Source: Rhodoferax ferrireducens (GTDB taxonomy: Bacteria; Pseudomonadota; Gammaproteobacteria; Burkholderiales; Burkholderiaceae_C). From it: 64,000 bases of DNA. How positions within the stretch are numbered: the first letter of the stretch is position 1; every line of letters begins with the position of its first letter. The notes beneath the pieces were generated by a model that was not told where the DNA came from, did not search any database, and worked only from the letters and a program-made list of their open reading frames with translations. The translations under genes were made by a program, and so were the position numbers. The stretch spans positions 62,001 to 126,000 of the forward strand of contig NZ_QEII01000290.1 in the NCBI RefSeq assembly GCF_003347515.1, read 5' to 3'. Shown here in pieces: positions 24,180 through 33,070 of this stretch.

Positions 24180-25676
24180 ATGGATACAACAGACCCACTA
24201 CCGCGTGACGCCCAGAGCATTCTGGAGCTGGCCGCGCGCTCCATGTTCGACCTCTTTGCCAACGCCAGCGAGGGCATGATGCTGGTGGATCGGCAGGCCC
24301 GCGTGGTCTGGATCAACGACCAGTACAAACGCTATCTGCCGGCCCTGGGCTTTGAGCGGGTGGAAGATTTTGTCGGCCACCCGGTGGCCAGCGTGGTGCA
24401 AAACACGCAGATGCATCACGTGCTGGAAAGCGGCAAACCCATCCTGATTGACCTGCTCACCAACCGGGCCGGTACCTTTGTGGTGAGCCGCATTCCCTTG
24501 CGCGACAGTGTGGGGGCGGTCATCGGCGCCTTGGGCATCGTGCTGTTCGATCATGCCGAGATCAGCCTGCAGCCGCTGGTGGGCAAGTTTGCCCTGCTGC
24601 AGCGCGACCTAGACGATGTCCGGCGCGAGCTGGCCAGCCAGCGCATCAGCCAGCAAAACAGCGGGCGCCCTGGCCAGCGTCAGTCGCGCTACACCTTCGC
24701 CAGTTTTGTCGGCGCCAGTGCGGCGGCCGTGGAAGTCAAGCGCCATGCCCGGCGCGCCGCGCAAACCTCCAGCCCGGTGCTGCTGCTGGGCGAAACCGGC
24801 ACAGGCAAAGAACTGCTGGCGCATGCGATTCACGCTTCATCGGCGCGGGCGGACGGCCCGTTCATCAGCCTGAACATTGCGGCGGTGCCCGATACCTTGC
24901 TGGAGGCCGAGTTTTTTGGCGTTGCGCCCGGCGCCTACACCGGCGCCGACCGCAAGGGGCGCGAGGGTAAGTTTCGCCTGGCCCATGGCGGCACGCTTTT
25001 TCTCGACGAGATCGGCGACATGCCACTGAGCCTGCAGGCCAAGCTGTTGCGCGCCCTGCAAGAAGGCGAGATCGAGCCGCTGGGCTCGAACAAGCTCCTG
25101 CCTTTTGACGCGCGGGTGATTGCCGCCACCTCGCGTGACTTGAACAAGCTGGTACGCGAGGGCAACTTCCGCGAAGATTTGTTCTACCGCCTGAACGTGT
25201 TGCCCATCCGCGTGCCACCGCTGCGCGAGCGGCGCGAGGACATTCCCGCCCTGGTCGAAGTGCTGGGGGAGGACATGGCCTTACGCAGCGGCGCGCAGCC
25301 GCCCGAACTTAGTGCCGAGGCACTGGCCCTGCTGTCGGCCCAGGTCTGGCGCGGCAATATCCGGGAGCTGCGCAACGTGCTGGAGCAGGCCACGATGCGC
25401 GGCGATTCGCACCGCATTCTTGCGCCAGAGCTGCAAGCCGTGCTGCGCGAATCGGGTGTTGCGGAACTGGCGCCGCTGACCGCACCGGCCTTGCCAGACT
25501 CGGCCGCGGCGGCCGGCGCCGGCTTGCTGCGGCCGCTGGCTGAGCAGGTGGCCGAGCTGGAACGTCAAGCCATTGGTGCCGCCATGACGGCGGCCAAGGG
25601 CAACAAGGCGGCGGCCGCCAAAATGCTGGGCATATCTCGTGCAACGCTTTACGGACGTCTCGATGAGGATGTATGA
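24180..25676 (+). CDS. sigma-54-dependent activator with PAS domain
   Basis: A 498-residue enhancer-binding protein. It has a PAS sensor domain (about 20-125; V-D-R-Q-A-R-V-V-W-I-N), a central AAA+ domain (about 180-410) with Walker A G-E-T-G-T-G-K-E, the sigma-54 contact loop G-A-Y-T-G-A (a tolerated variant of GAFTGA), Walker B G-G-T-L-F-L-D-E-I-G-D, and a Fis-type HTH at the C-terminus (G-N-K-A-A-A-A-K-M-L-G-I-S-R-A-T-L-Y-G-R). The PAS domain suggests a cytoplasmic small-molecule signal. Its 3' end runs into two dyads and a -24/-12 promoter for livK, so it very probably controls the transporter operon downstream. Confidence 0.93.
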   Translation: MDTTDPLPRDAQSILELAARSMFDLFANASEGMMLVDRQARVVWINDQYKRYLPALGFERVEDFVGHPVASVVQNTQMHHVLESGKPILIDLLTNRAGTFVVSRIPLRDSVGAVIGALGIVLFDHAEISLQPLVGKFALLQRDLDDVRRELASQRISQQNSGRPGQRQSRYTFASFVGASAAAVEVKRHARRAAQTSSPVLLLGETGTGKELLAHAIHASSARADGPFISLNIAAVPDTLLEAEFFGVAPGAYTGADRKGREGKFRLAHGGTLFLDEIGDMPLSLQAKLLRALQEGEIEPLGSNKLLPFDARVIAATSRDLNKLVREGNFREDLFYRLNVLPIRVPPLRERREDIPALVEVLGEDMALRSGAQPPELSAEALALLSAQVWRGNIRELRNVLEQATMRGDSHRILAPELQAVLRESGVAELAPLTAPALPDSAAAAGAGLLRPLAEQVAELERQAIGAAMTAAKGNKAAAAKMLGISRATLYGRLDEDV

Positions 25677-25686
25677 AATTCATACA
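25670..25686 (+). promoter_or_regulatory. upstream activator site 1 (17-bp perfect dyad)
   Basis: TGTATGAAATTCATACA is a perfect palindrome around a central base and overlaps the activator stop codon. It shares the TGTAT-N7-ATACA frame with the dyad 44 bp downstream. Location and symmetry fit a binding site for the Fis-type HTH of the sigma-54 activator. Confidence 0.7.
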
Positions 25687-25713
25687 GATTGACTGAAATA
25701 CAGCTTGCTAAAG

Positions 25714-25730
25714 TGTATGAAAAAAATACA
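25714..25730 (+). promoter_or_regulatory. upstream activator site 2
   Basis: TGTAT-GAAAAAA-ATACA repeats the outer arms of the first dyad with the same 7-bp spacing. It lies about 60 bp upstream of the -24 element of the livK promoter, a normal enhancer distance. Confidence 0.62.
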
Positions 25731-25779
25731 CATTCTCTTTCTGGAAAATTAACTTCAATAAAATCAATAGCTTGCGATG

Positions 25780-25795
25780 TGGCATGGTTGCTGCG
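25780..25795 (+). promoter_or_regulatory. sigma-54 (-24/-12) promoter of livK operon
   Basis: TGGCATGGTTGCTGCG matches the consensus TGGCAC-N5-TTGC(A/T) with the invariant GG and GC exactly 10 bases apart. The predicted start of transcription is near 25806, 28 bp before the livK ATG. Confidence 0.75.
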
Positions 25796-25833
25796 TAGTC
25801 TCTCGAATAAATTGACTACAAGAGGAGACCACC

Positions 25834-27033
25834 ATGCATCGTCGTACTTGGGTTGCGCGCACCGCGCTGGCTGCTGCCACATTGGCTTGCACCCTGACTT
25901 CCACGCTGGCTTTCAGCCAGGACAAGCAAATCAAAATTGCCCACATTTATAGCAAGACCGGTCCCTTGGAGGCCTACGGCAAGCAAACCGCCACCGGCTT
26001 CCTGATGGGCCTGGACTATGCCACCGGCGGCTCCATGATGGTGGCGGGCAAAAAGCTGGTGGTGATCGAGAAAGACGATCAGGGCAAGCCTGACTTGGGC
26101 AAGAGCCAGCTGGCGGCGGCCTACGGTGATGACAAGGTGGATCTGGCCGTGGGCCCGACCGCCTCGCCGGTGGCGCTGGCGATGTTGCCGGTGGCTGAGG
26201 AATACAAAAAGATCCTGCTGGTCGAACCTGCCGTGGCGGATTCCATCACGGGCGAGAAGTGGAATAAATACATTTTTCGCACCGGTCGCAACAGCTCGCA
26301 GGACGCCATCGCCAATGCAGTGGCGCTCGACAAAGCCGGCATCACCATTGCCACCATGGCACAGGATTCGGCCTTTGGCCGCGATGGCGTGAAGGCCTTC
26401 AAGGAGGCCATCAAAAAAGCCAAGGTGGTGCATGAAGAGTTTCTGCCACCCGCCACGACCGACTTCACCGCCGGCGCGCAACGGCTGATCGACAAGCTCA
26501 AGGACCAGCCCGGCCGCAAGGTGATTTTCATCATCTGGGCCGGCGGCAATCCGTTCAAGATTGCCGACATGGACTTGAAGCGCCACGGCATCGAGATTGC
26601 CACCGGCGGCAATATTTTGCCGGCCATGACGGCCTACAAGCAGTTCCCCGGCATGGAAGGCGCGGCCTACTATTACTTCGGCATCCCGAAGAACCCGGTC
26701 AACGAGGCCATGGTGGCCCAGCACTACAAGCAGTTCAAGACTCCGCCGGATTTCTTCACGGCCGGCGGTTTCTCAGCCGCCATGGCGGTGGTGACGGCGC
26801 TGAAAAAATCCAATGGCGACACGTCGGCGAACACGCTGATCAAGACCCTGGAAGGCATGAGCTTCGACACCCCCAAAGGCACGATGACCTTCCGCAAGGA
26901 AGATCACCAGGCCATGCAGAGCATGTACCACTTCAAGATCAAGGTGGACCCGGCCTTTGCCTGGGGCGTGCCTGAACTCGTGCGCGAGATCAAGGCGGAG
27001 GAAATGCAGATTCCGATCAGAAACAAACGCTGA
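25834..27033 (+). CDS. branched-chain amino-acid-type ABC transporter binding protein
   Basis: A 399-residue periplasmic binding protein of the LivK (type I) family. The signal peptide ends near residue 30 (L-A-F-S-Q). The mature start I-K-I-A-H-I-Y-S-K-T-G-P-L-E-A-Y-G is typical of the family; lobe 2 includes A-Q-D-S-A-F-G-R-D-G and a Tyr-rich hinge A-A-Y-Y-Y-F-G. It begins 28 bp after the predicted transcription start and has GAGGAG upstream. LivK-family proteins bind amino acids, amides, urea or carboxylates, so the ligand is open. Its place before a hydroxybutyrate-oligomer hydrolase hints at a hydroxy-acid. Confidence 0.9.
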   Translation: MHRRTWVARTALAAATLACTLTSTLAFSQDKQIKIAHIYSKTGPLEAYGKQTATGFLMGLDYATGGSMMVAGKKLVVIEKDDQGKPDLGKSQLAAAYGDDKVDLAVGPTASPVALAMLPVAEEYKKILLVEPAVADSITGEKWNKYIFRTGRNSSQDAIANAVALDKAGITIATMAQDSAFGRDGVKAFKEAIKKAKVVHEEFLPPATTDFTAGAQRLIDKLKDQPGRKVIFIIWAGGNPFKIADMDLKRHGIEIATGGNILPAMTAYKQFPGMEGAAYYYFGIPKNPVNEAMVAQHYKQFKTPPDFFTAGGFSAAMAVVTALKKSNGDTSANTLIKTLEGMSFDTPKGTMTFRKEDHQAMQSMYHFKIKVDPAFAWGVPELVREIKAEEMQIPIRNKR

Positions 27034-27043
27034 TTGGTTCGCC

Positions 27044-27820
27044 ATGCTTGAGACGAGGGAGCTCACGGTTCGCTTCGGCGGACACGTGGCGGTGAATGCG
27101 GTCAGCTGCATTTTTCGGCCCGGCACGCTGACCGCCATCGTCGGTCCCAACGGCGCGGGCAAGACCACTTTTTTCAACCTGATCTCGGGCCAGATCAAGG
27201 CCACCAGCGGCGAGGTGCTGCTCAATGGCAACAGCCTGGCGGGTCTGAGTCCCTCCAGCCGAACCCGCGCCGGGCTGGGGCGAGCGTTTCAGCTCACCAA
27301 CCTGTTCCCGAACCTGTCGGTCCTGGAGAACGTGCGGCTCGCGGTGCAGGCGGCACGGCCTGGCGCGCACTTGCGCGGACTCAATCTCTGGAGCATCTGG
27401 AGCGACCACAAGGCCTTGACGCAACTCGCCGAGGAAGTGCTCGACGCCGTGGCCATGAACGACAAGCGCCATGTGCCGGTGGCGAATCTGCCGCATGGCG
27501 ACCAGCGCAAGCTGGAGGTGGCCTTGCTGATGGCGCTGGACCCACTGGTGTACATGTTCGACGAGCCCACGGCCGGCATGAGCCATGACGAAGCGCCGGT
27601 CATCCTCAACCTGATTCGTGCCTTGAAAAACGACAAGACCAAAACCATTTTGCTGGTGGAACACAAGATGGACGTGGTGCGCGAACTGGCCGACCGCATC
27701 ATCGTGCTGCACAACGGCGCGCTGGTCGCCGATGGCGAACCGGCGGAAGTGATTGCCTCGCCGGTGGTGCAGGAGGCCTATCTGGGCGTGGCGCCGGTAG
27801 CGGCGGAGGCGGGCGCATGA
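27044..27820 (+). CDS. livG: ABC transporter ATP-binding protein, LivG type
   Basis: A 258-residue ATPase. It has Walker A G-P-N-G-A-G-K-T-T near 33, a Q-loop, the L-P-H-G-D-Q-R-K-L signature variant near 150 (LSGGQ counterpart of LivG proteins) and Walker B V-Y-M-F-D-E-P near 172, ending with a family-specific A-Y-L-G tail. The ATG at 27044 is chosen over upstream starts inside livK. The gene ends in an ATGA overlap with livF. With LivF it powers the LivHM permease. Confidence 0.92.
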   Translation: MLETRELTVRFGGHVAVNAVSCIFRPGTLTAIVGPNGAGKTTFFNLISGQIKATSGEVLLNGNSLAGLSPSSRTRAGLGRAFQLTNLFPNLSVLENVRLAVQAARPGAHLRGLNLWSIWSDHKALTQLAEEVLDAVAMNDKRHVPVANLPHGDQRKLEVALLMALDPLVYMFDEPTAGMSHDEAPVILNLIRALKNDKTKTILLVEHKMDVVRELADRIIVLHNGALVADGEPAEVIASPVVQEAYLGVAPVAAEAGA

Positions 27821-28542
27821 GCGACGCGTTGCTCACCCTGGCGGGGGTCCACACCCACATTGGCGCGTACCACATCCTGCACGGCGTGGACCTGGTGGTG
27901 CCGCGCGCTCAGCTCACCATGCTGCTGGGGCGCAACGGCGCCGGCAAGACCACCACCTTGCGCACCATCATGGGTTTGTGGCACGCCAGCCAAGGCAAGG
28001 TCACGTTCGGCTCGCGTGACATCACGGCCACGGGCACGCCGGAGATTGCCGCACTGGGCATCGCCTACGTGCCGGAAAACATGGGCATCTTTGCCGACCT
28101 CACCGTCAAGGAAAACATGCTGCTCGCCGCGCGTCAGGCCAGGCGCGCCAGCCAGATGGACGAGGCGCGGCTGACCTGGATTTTTTCCCTGTTCCCTGCG
28201 GTTGAGAAATTCTGGAACCACCCGGCCGGCAAGCTCTCGGGCGGGCAGAAGCAGATGCTGGCGGTGGCGCGCGCCATCGTCGAACCGCGCGAACTGCTGA
28301 TCGTCGACGAGCCCAGCAAAGGCCTGGCGCCCGCCATCATCAACAACATGATCGAGGCCTTCGCCCAGCTCAAGGCGACCGGCACGACTATTTTGCTGGT
28401 CGAGCAAAACATCAATTTCGCCAAACGCCTGGGCGATCGCGTGGCCGTGATGGACAACGGCCGCGTGGTGCATGCCGGCGCCATGCAGGCGCTGGCCGAG
28501 GACGAAGCATTGCAGCAGTCGCTGCTGGGCTTGGCGATATGA
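27817..28542 (+). CDS. livF: ABC transporter ATP-binding protein, LivF type
   Basis: A 241-residue ATPase with Walker A G-R-N-G-A-G-K-T-T near 41, the signature L-S-G-G-Q-K-Q near 141 and Walker B L-L-I-V-D-E-P-S-K-G-L-A-P. These match the LivF half of hydrophobic-amino-acid-type transporters. It overlaps livG and livH by 4 bp each, giving tight coupling of equal subunits. Confidence 0.93.
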   Translation: MSDALLTLAGVHTHIGAYHILHGVDLVVPRAQLTMLLGRNGAGKTTTLRTIMGLWHASQGKVTFGSRDITATGTPEIAALGIAYVPENMGIFADLTVKENMLLAARQARRASQMDEARLTWIFSLFPAVEKFWNHPAGKLSGGQKQMLAVARAIVEPRELLIVDEPSKGLAPAIINNMIEAFAQLKATGTTILLVEQNINFAKRLGDRVAVMDNGRVVHAGAMQALAEDEALQQSLLGLAI

Positions 28543-29531
28543 GCGCAGGGATTCAAAAAGACTTCGACTGGAAACCTCTGGTGCTGGTGCCGCTGCTGGC
28601 GCTGCTGGTGCTGCCCTTCATCGGCTCAGCCTCGACCTGGCTCACGCTCACCGTGGCGGGCCTGGCCATGGGCATGATTGTGTTCATCATCGCCTCCGGC
28701 CTGACCCTGGTGTTTGGCTTGATGGACGTGCTGAATTTCGGCCATGGCGTGTTCATCGCGCTGGGTGCGTTTGTGGCGACCACGATCCTGGGCCTGATGG
28801 GGGACTGGACCGGCTCGCAGGATCTGTGGCGCAACCTGCTCGCCGTGTTTCCGGCCATGCTCGTGGCCATGCTGGTGGCCGGCGCTGTCGGCCTGGCCTT
28901 CGAGCGCTTCATCGTGCGCCCCGTGTACGGCCAGCACCTGAAGCAGATTTTGATCACCATGGGCGGCATGATCATTGGCGAGGAACTCATCAAGGTGATC
29001 TGGGGGCCGGCACAAATTGCACTGCCCCTGCCGGAAGGCCTGCGCGGCGCCGTGCTGCTCGGCGATGCGGCCATCGAGAAATACCGCCTGCTGGCGGTGG
29101 CGGTGGGCGGCGTGGTGTTTGCGGTGCTGGCCTGGACCTTGAGCCGCACCAAGATTGGCCTGCTGATCCGCGCCGGCGTGCAGGACCGCGAGATGGTGGA
29201 AGCCCTCGGCTACCGCATCAAGCGCCTGTTCATCGGCGTGTTTGTGGTGGGCAGCGCGCTGGCCGGGCTGGGCGGCGTGATGTGGGGCCTGTACCAGCAA
29301 AACGTGACGCCGCAAATGGGCGCGCAGGTCAATGTACTGATTTTCATCGTGATCATCATCGGCGGCCTGGGCTCGACCGGTGGCGCGCTGATTGGTGCCT
29401 TGCTGGTCGGCCTGATTGCCAACTACACCGGCTTCCTGCTGCCCAAAGTGGCGCTGTTTTCCAACATCGCGTTGATGGTGGCAATTCTGCTGTGGCGCCC
29501 GCAAGGCGTTTACCCCGTCGCAAACCGCTAA
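28539..29531 (+). CDS. livH: ABC transporter permease, LivH type
   Basis: A 330-residue permease with about eight membrane helices. It carries the family stretch F-G-L-M-D-V-L-N-F-G-H-G-V-F near residue 60 and I-I-I-G-G-L-G-S-T-G-G-A near 268. It overlaps livF by ATGA and is separated from livM by an unusual 134-bp gap. It forms the channel together with LivM. Confidence 0.93.
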   Translation: MSAGIQKDFDWKPLVLVPLLALLVLPFIGSASTWLTLTVAGLAMGMIVFIIASGLTLVFGLMDVLNFGHGVFIALGAFVATTILGLMGDWTGSQDLWRNLLAVFPAMLVAMLVAGAVGLAFERFIVRPVYGQHLKQILITMGGMIIGEELIKVIWGPAQIALPLPEGLRGAVLLGDAAIEKYRLLAVAVGGVVFAVLAWTLSRTKIGLLIRAGVQDREMVEALGYRIKRLFIGVFVVGSALAGLGGVMWGLYQQNVTPQMGAQVNVLIFIVIIIGGLGSTGGALIGALLVGLIANYTGFLLPKVALFSNIALMVAILLWRPQGVYPVANR

Positions 29532-29537
29532 AAAGCC

Positions 29538-29672
29538 ATGAATAAACCTACTGCGCAAACCGATCTTGCAACTGCGGTGCTCACCGTACACATGTACGGC
29601 TCCGCTCCTCGCCGCAACCTCGGCTCGCTCGCTACGGTTTCTTCACGACTTTTGAGAGTCGAAGTATGCTGA
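29538..29672 (+). CDS. 44-codon ORF in the livH-livM gap
   Basis: An uninterrupted ORF (start M-N-K-P-T-A-Q-T-D-L, end L-R-V-E-V-C) begins 7 bp after the livH stop and ends on TGA at 29670-29672, overlapping the livM start codon region. No ribosome site is visible. It could be a leader peptide, the former N-terminus of livM cut off by an insertion, or chance. I do not recognise it. Confidence 0.2.
   Translation: MNKPTAQTDLATAVLTVHMYGSAPRRNLGSLATVSSRLLRVEVC
29584..29599 (+). repeat. palindrome in the livH-livM gap
   Basis: CCGTACA-CA-TGTACGG, a 7-bp stem with a 2-base gap, flanked by outer TGCGG/CCGCA complementarity. A second small hairpin (CGACT/AGTCG, 29646-29661) lies just before livM. 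These may modulate livM expression or mark a small inserted repeat. Confidence 0.4.
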
Positions 29673-30733
29673 AAAGAATCCTCTCCAACGACTTTCCCCG
29701 CAGCCGGGTGCTGGCGGTCTTGCTGGTCGTGCTGCTGATTGCGCTGGCCGGTGCGCCCTTTATTTTCCCCGGCGTCAAGGCGCTCAACGTGGCGGCCAAG
29801 GTGCTGGTGTTCATTGTGCTGGTGGCCAGTTTTGACTTGCTGCTCGGCTACACCGGCATCGTCAGTTTTGCCCACACCATGTTTTTTGGCATTGGCGCCT
29901 ATGGCATCGCGGTTGCCACGACCCGCCTGGGGCCGAGCTGGGAAGCGTTGGCGGTGGGCGTGCTGTGCTCGCTGGCGCTCTCGTTTGTGCTGGCTCTGCT
30001 GGTAGGGCTGTTCTCGCTGCGGGTGCGAGCCATCTTTTTCGCCATGATCACCTTGGCTGTGGCCTCCGCTTTTTTGACGCTGGCGTCGCAGCTGTCCGAC
30101 ATCACAGGGGGTGAGGATGGCCTGTCGTTCAAAGTGCCCGAGCTGCTGTCGCCCAGTTTTGAATTCAGGGATGAGCCCTTTCTGGGCGTCATGCTGGATG
30201 GGCGCCTGCTGTGCTACTACCTGCTGTTTGTCACGGCGCTGGTGCTCTTGCTGGCGCTGCTGCGCATCGTGAACTCGCCGTTCGGGCGCGTGCTGCAGGC
30301 GATCCGTGAGAACGAGTTCCGGGCCGAAGCCATCGGCTACCGCGTGGTGGTCTACCGCACCACCTCCAGCATTTTGTCGGCCTTGTTTGCCTGCCTGGCT
30401 GGCGCCATGCTGGCGCTCTGGCTGCGCTACAACGGGCCCGATACCTCGCTGTCGTTCGAGATCATGATGGACGTGCTGCTGATGGTGGTGATTGGCGGCA
30501 TGGGCACGATTTACGGCGCGGCCATCGGCGCCGCCCTGTTCCTGGTGGCGCAAAGCTACCTGCAGGATTTGCTGCGCGTGGGGCACGAGGCGGCGTCTGC
30601 CTTGCCCTGGCTGGCCGCCTTGCTGTCGCCGGACCGCTGGCTGCTCTGGCTCGGCCTCCTGTTTGTTTTGTCGGTTTACTACTTTCCCACGGGCGTAGTG
30701 GGGCGGCTGCGTGCCGTGCGTACGCAGAGATAG
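29666..30733 (+). CDS. livM: ABC transporter permease, LivM type
   Basis: A 355-residue permease with about nine to ten membrane helices. Family stretches are S-F-D-L-L-L-G-Y-T-G-I-V-S-F-A-H near residue 57, the cytoplasmic coupling loop A-I-R-E-N-E-F-R-A-E-A-I-G-Y near 212, and V-V-I-G-G-M-G-T-I-Y-G-A near 272. The ATG at 29666 lies after two small hairpins. It completes the livKGFHM transporter. Confidence 0.93.
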   Translation: MLKRILSNDFPRSRVLAVLLVVLLIALAGAPFIFPGVKALNVAAKVLVFIVLVASFDLLLGYTGIVSFAHTMFFGIGAYGIAVATTRLGPSWEALAVGVLCSLALSFVLALLVGLFSLRVRAIFFAMITLAVASAFLTLASQLSDITGGEDGLSFKVPELLSPSFEFRDEPFLGVMLDGRLLCYYLLFVTALVLLLALLRIVNSPFGRVLQAIRENEFRAEAIGYRVVVYRTTSSILSALFACLAGAMLALWLRYNGPDTSLSFEIMMDVLLMVVIGGMGTIYGAAIGAALFLVAQSYLQDLLRVGHEAASALPWLAALLSPDRWLLWLGLLFVLSVYYFPTGVVGRLRAVRTQR

Positions 30734-30771
30734 ATACGCTGCTGATCTATTCAAAAACCAAGGAGACAAGC

Positions 30772-32967
30772 ATGAAGAAAAAATTGCAGAATGCGACCGG
30801 GCCAGTGCGGCTGACGACGGCGATGGCGCTGGGGGTGGGCTTGCTGGCCGGTTGCGGCGGCAGCGATGGGACGGTGACAAACGACTTGCCCACGGGTGTG
30901 ACGCAGCACAGCGTCACACTCTACCCCGCCACAGCGCGTGGCACCGGGGACACCGCCGCCACGCAGGATTTGCTGACGGCGGGCCTGGGGCGCACCGGCC
31001 TCGGCGCTGCGGCGCCGGCTTATGTCGCGCCGCTGGCACCGACCGCGCTGGAGTTGCGCCGCAACGCCATTCACGGCAACTACCGCGGCCTGGTCGACGT
31101 CTCCGCCAACGGCGGCTACGGCACGCTGTATGGACCGAACGTGGATGTGGCAGGCACGGTCACCGCCAATGAGGGCTTGATTCCGGGGCGCGAATACATG
31201 GCTTCGCTGGACGATGGCACCGGCCGCAAACGCGTGGTCATGGCCGTGCAGGTCCCCGACAGTTTCGACCAGGCTGCGCCCTGTGTGGTGGTCGGGCCTT
31301 CATCGGGCTCGCGCGGTGTCTACGGTGCGGTGGGCGCCGCCAGCGAATGGGGTCTCAAGCGTGGCTGTGCCGTGGCCCTGACCGATGCCGGCAAAGGTGT
31401 TGGCCTGTATGACCTGAGCGATGACACCGTCAACCGCATCGACGGCACGCGCGCCACCCGGGCCGAGGCCGGCGCACTGAACTTCTTTGCCGCCAACATC
31501 ACGGATGTTGCCCGCGCCGCCTACAACCTGCTGTTTCCCAACCGCCTCGCGCTCAAGCAGGTGCACTCGCAACTCAACCCCGAGAAAGACTGGGGCAACG
31601 ACACGCTGGCCGCCGCGCGCTACGCGCTTTTCGTCTTGAACGACCGCTATGGGAGCGCCGCCAATCCGCTCCCCTTTGCAGCGGCCAACACGCTCATCAT
31701 CGGCGCCTCGGTGTCCAACGGCGGCGGCGCGGTGATTCGCGCAGCCGAGCAAGACAGCAGTGGCCTGATTGACGGTGTGGTCGCCAACGAGCCCAACGTC
31801 CAGCCCTCGGTGGCCACGGGCTATGGCATCAACTTCGGCGGTGCGGCGGTCGCCGGTGTGGGCAAATCGACAGTTGACTACACCACCTATGGCAACCTGC
31901 TTCAGCCCTGCGCGGCCTTGTCTGCTGCGGCGTCGATGGGGGCGGAAGTGTCCTTTCACAATTACATTTCCTTCGCAGGCATGACGGCGCGTGCGACGGC
32001 GCGCTGCGACGGCCTGGCCGCCAAGGGGCTGGTGAGCGGCGCGGATACGGCCGCGCGCTCGCTGGATGCCTTGAGCAAGTTGCGCGCCTACGGCTGGACG
32101 CCTGACAACGACACCATGCACAGCGCGCATTACGGGCTCGGCAATGGCCCGATTCTGTCGGCGATGTACCCCGTCAGCTACGGCCGTTTCTCGGTACTTG
32201 ATAACGTCTGCAACACCAGCTTCGCCCAAGTGGTTGCAGCCACCGGCGACCCGGTGGCGGTCACCGCGACGACCAAGGCCGGGAGCTTTGCCAGCGCCAA
32301 CGGCACCGCCAATGGACAACCGGCCAACGTCGTCTACAACGACTCCGTGGGCGGCGCACGCTCCTGGCAGCTGGCGACTTCGCTGTCCACCGGCGTGCAG
32401 GACTTCGGGCTGGACAACGCGGTATGCCAGCGCGCGCTGGTGACCGGCGTGGACGCGGCCGGTGCCGCCCTGACAGTGGCAACGACGCCAACGCTGGCGC
32501 AGAGCACCGCCGTGCGCACGGGTCTGGCCGAAGTCCTGTTCAACGGCAATCTGCGGGCCAAGCCGACCCTCATCGTGGCCGGGCGCAGCGACGCGCTGTT
32601 GCCGATCAACAATGCGGCGCGCGCTTATGTGGCCTTCAACCGCTCGGTGGAGGGTTCGGCCAGCAAAGCGCGCTACATCGAGGTGACCAACGCGCAGCAT
32701 TTCGACGCCTTCCTGGGGCTGAGTGGCTTTGACAGCCGCTACATCCCGATGCACACCTACTTCAACCGTGCCATGGACGCGATGTACGCTCATTTGAAGA
32801 ACGGGACCGCGTTGCCGCCGAGCCAGGTGGTGCGCACCACGGTGCGGGGCGGCACGCCCGGCGCTGCGCCTGCGATCACGGCCGCCAATGTGCCGGCCAT
32901 CGCCGCGACCGCCGCGGCAGGCGATGCGATCAGCTTTAGCGGCAACAACATCACCATTCCGCAGTGA
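30772..32967 (+). CDS. 3-hydroxybutyrate oligomer hydrolase
   Basis: A 731-residue hydrolase of the D-(-)-3-hydroxybutyrate oligomer hydrolase family (3HBOH). Its start is a secretion signal with a lipobox-like L-L-A-G-C-G-G, so it is probably a lipoprotein or exported. The predicted nucleophile lies in I-I-G-A-S-V-S-N-G-G-G-A near residue 312, matching the family S-V-S-N-G-G motif; the end has a helical region with H-F-D-A-F that may supply the histidine. The enzyme cleaves dimers and short oligomers made during polyhydroxybutyrate breakdown into 3-hydroxybutyrate. AAGGAGA lies upstream of the ATG. Its place right after livM suggests the transporter takes up related products. Confidence 0.88.
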   Translation: MKKKLQNATGPVRLTTAMALGVGLLAGCGGSDGTVTNDLPTGVTQHSVTLYPATARGTGDTAATQDLLTAGLGRTGLGAAAPAYVAPLAPTALELRRNAIHGNYRGLVDVSANGGYGTLYGPNVDVAGTVTANEGLIPGREYMASLDDGTGRKRVVMAVQVPDSFDQAAPCVVVGPSSGSRGVYGAVGAASEWGLKRGCAVALTDAGKGVGLYDLSDDTVNRIDGTRATRAEAGALNFFAANITDVARAAYNLLFPNRLALKQVHSQLNPEKDWGNDTLAAARYALFVLNDRYGSAANPLPFAAANTLIIGASVSNGGGAVIRAAEQDSSGLIDGVVANEPNVQPSVATGYGINFGGAAVAGVGKSTVDYTTYGNLLQPCAALSAAASMGAEVSFHNYISFAGMTARATARCDGLAAKGLVSGADTAARSLDALSKLRAYGWTPDNDTMHSAHYGLGNGPILSAMYPVSYGRFSVLDNVCNTSFAQVVAATGDPVAVTATTKAGSFASANGTANGQPANVVYNDSVGGARSWQLATSLSTGVQDFGLDNAVCQRALVTGVDAAGAALTVATTPTLAQSTAVRTGLAEVLFNGNLRAKPTLIVAGRSDALLPINNAARAYVAFNRSVEGSASKARYIEVTNAQHFDAFLGLSGFDSRYIPMHTYFNRAMDAMYAHLKNGTALPPSQVVRTTVRGGTPGAAPAITAANVPAIAATAAAGDAISFSGNNITIPQ

Positions 32968-32997
32968 GGATGGAGGGGCATCGCAGGCTGGATGCCA

Positions 32998-33028
32998 CCC
33001 CCGCACGGCCTTCGGGCCGGTGCGGGGG
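32998..33028 (+). terminator. strong GC hairpin between the two hydrolase genes
   Basis: CCCCCGCACGGCC, a TTCG loop and GGCCGGTGCGGGGG form a 13-bp stem with one bulge. No T-run follows, so it is more likely an attenuating or RNA-stabilising hairpin than a full terminator. Confidence 0.5.
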
Positions 33029-33070
33029 CACAGTGACCAGAGGGACGACGAGCAGACAGGAGACCACGCC

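Noticed and set aside
25755..25785. Possible ninth copy of the dispersed repeat near the sigma-54 promoter (AATAGCTTGCGATG)
   Set aside because: Only the centre matches; the 17-bp dyad and the GGGCTAGAGGCC part are missing, and the stretch is better explained by the promoter.
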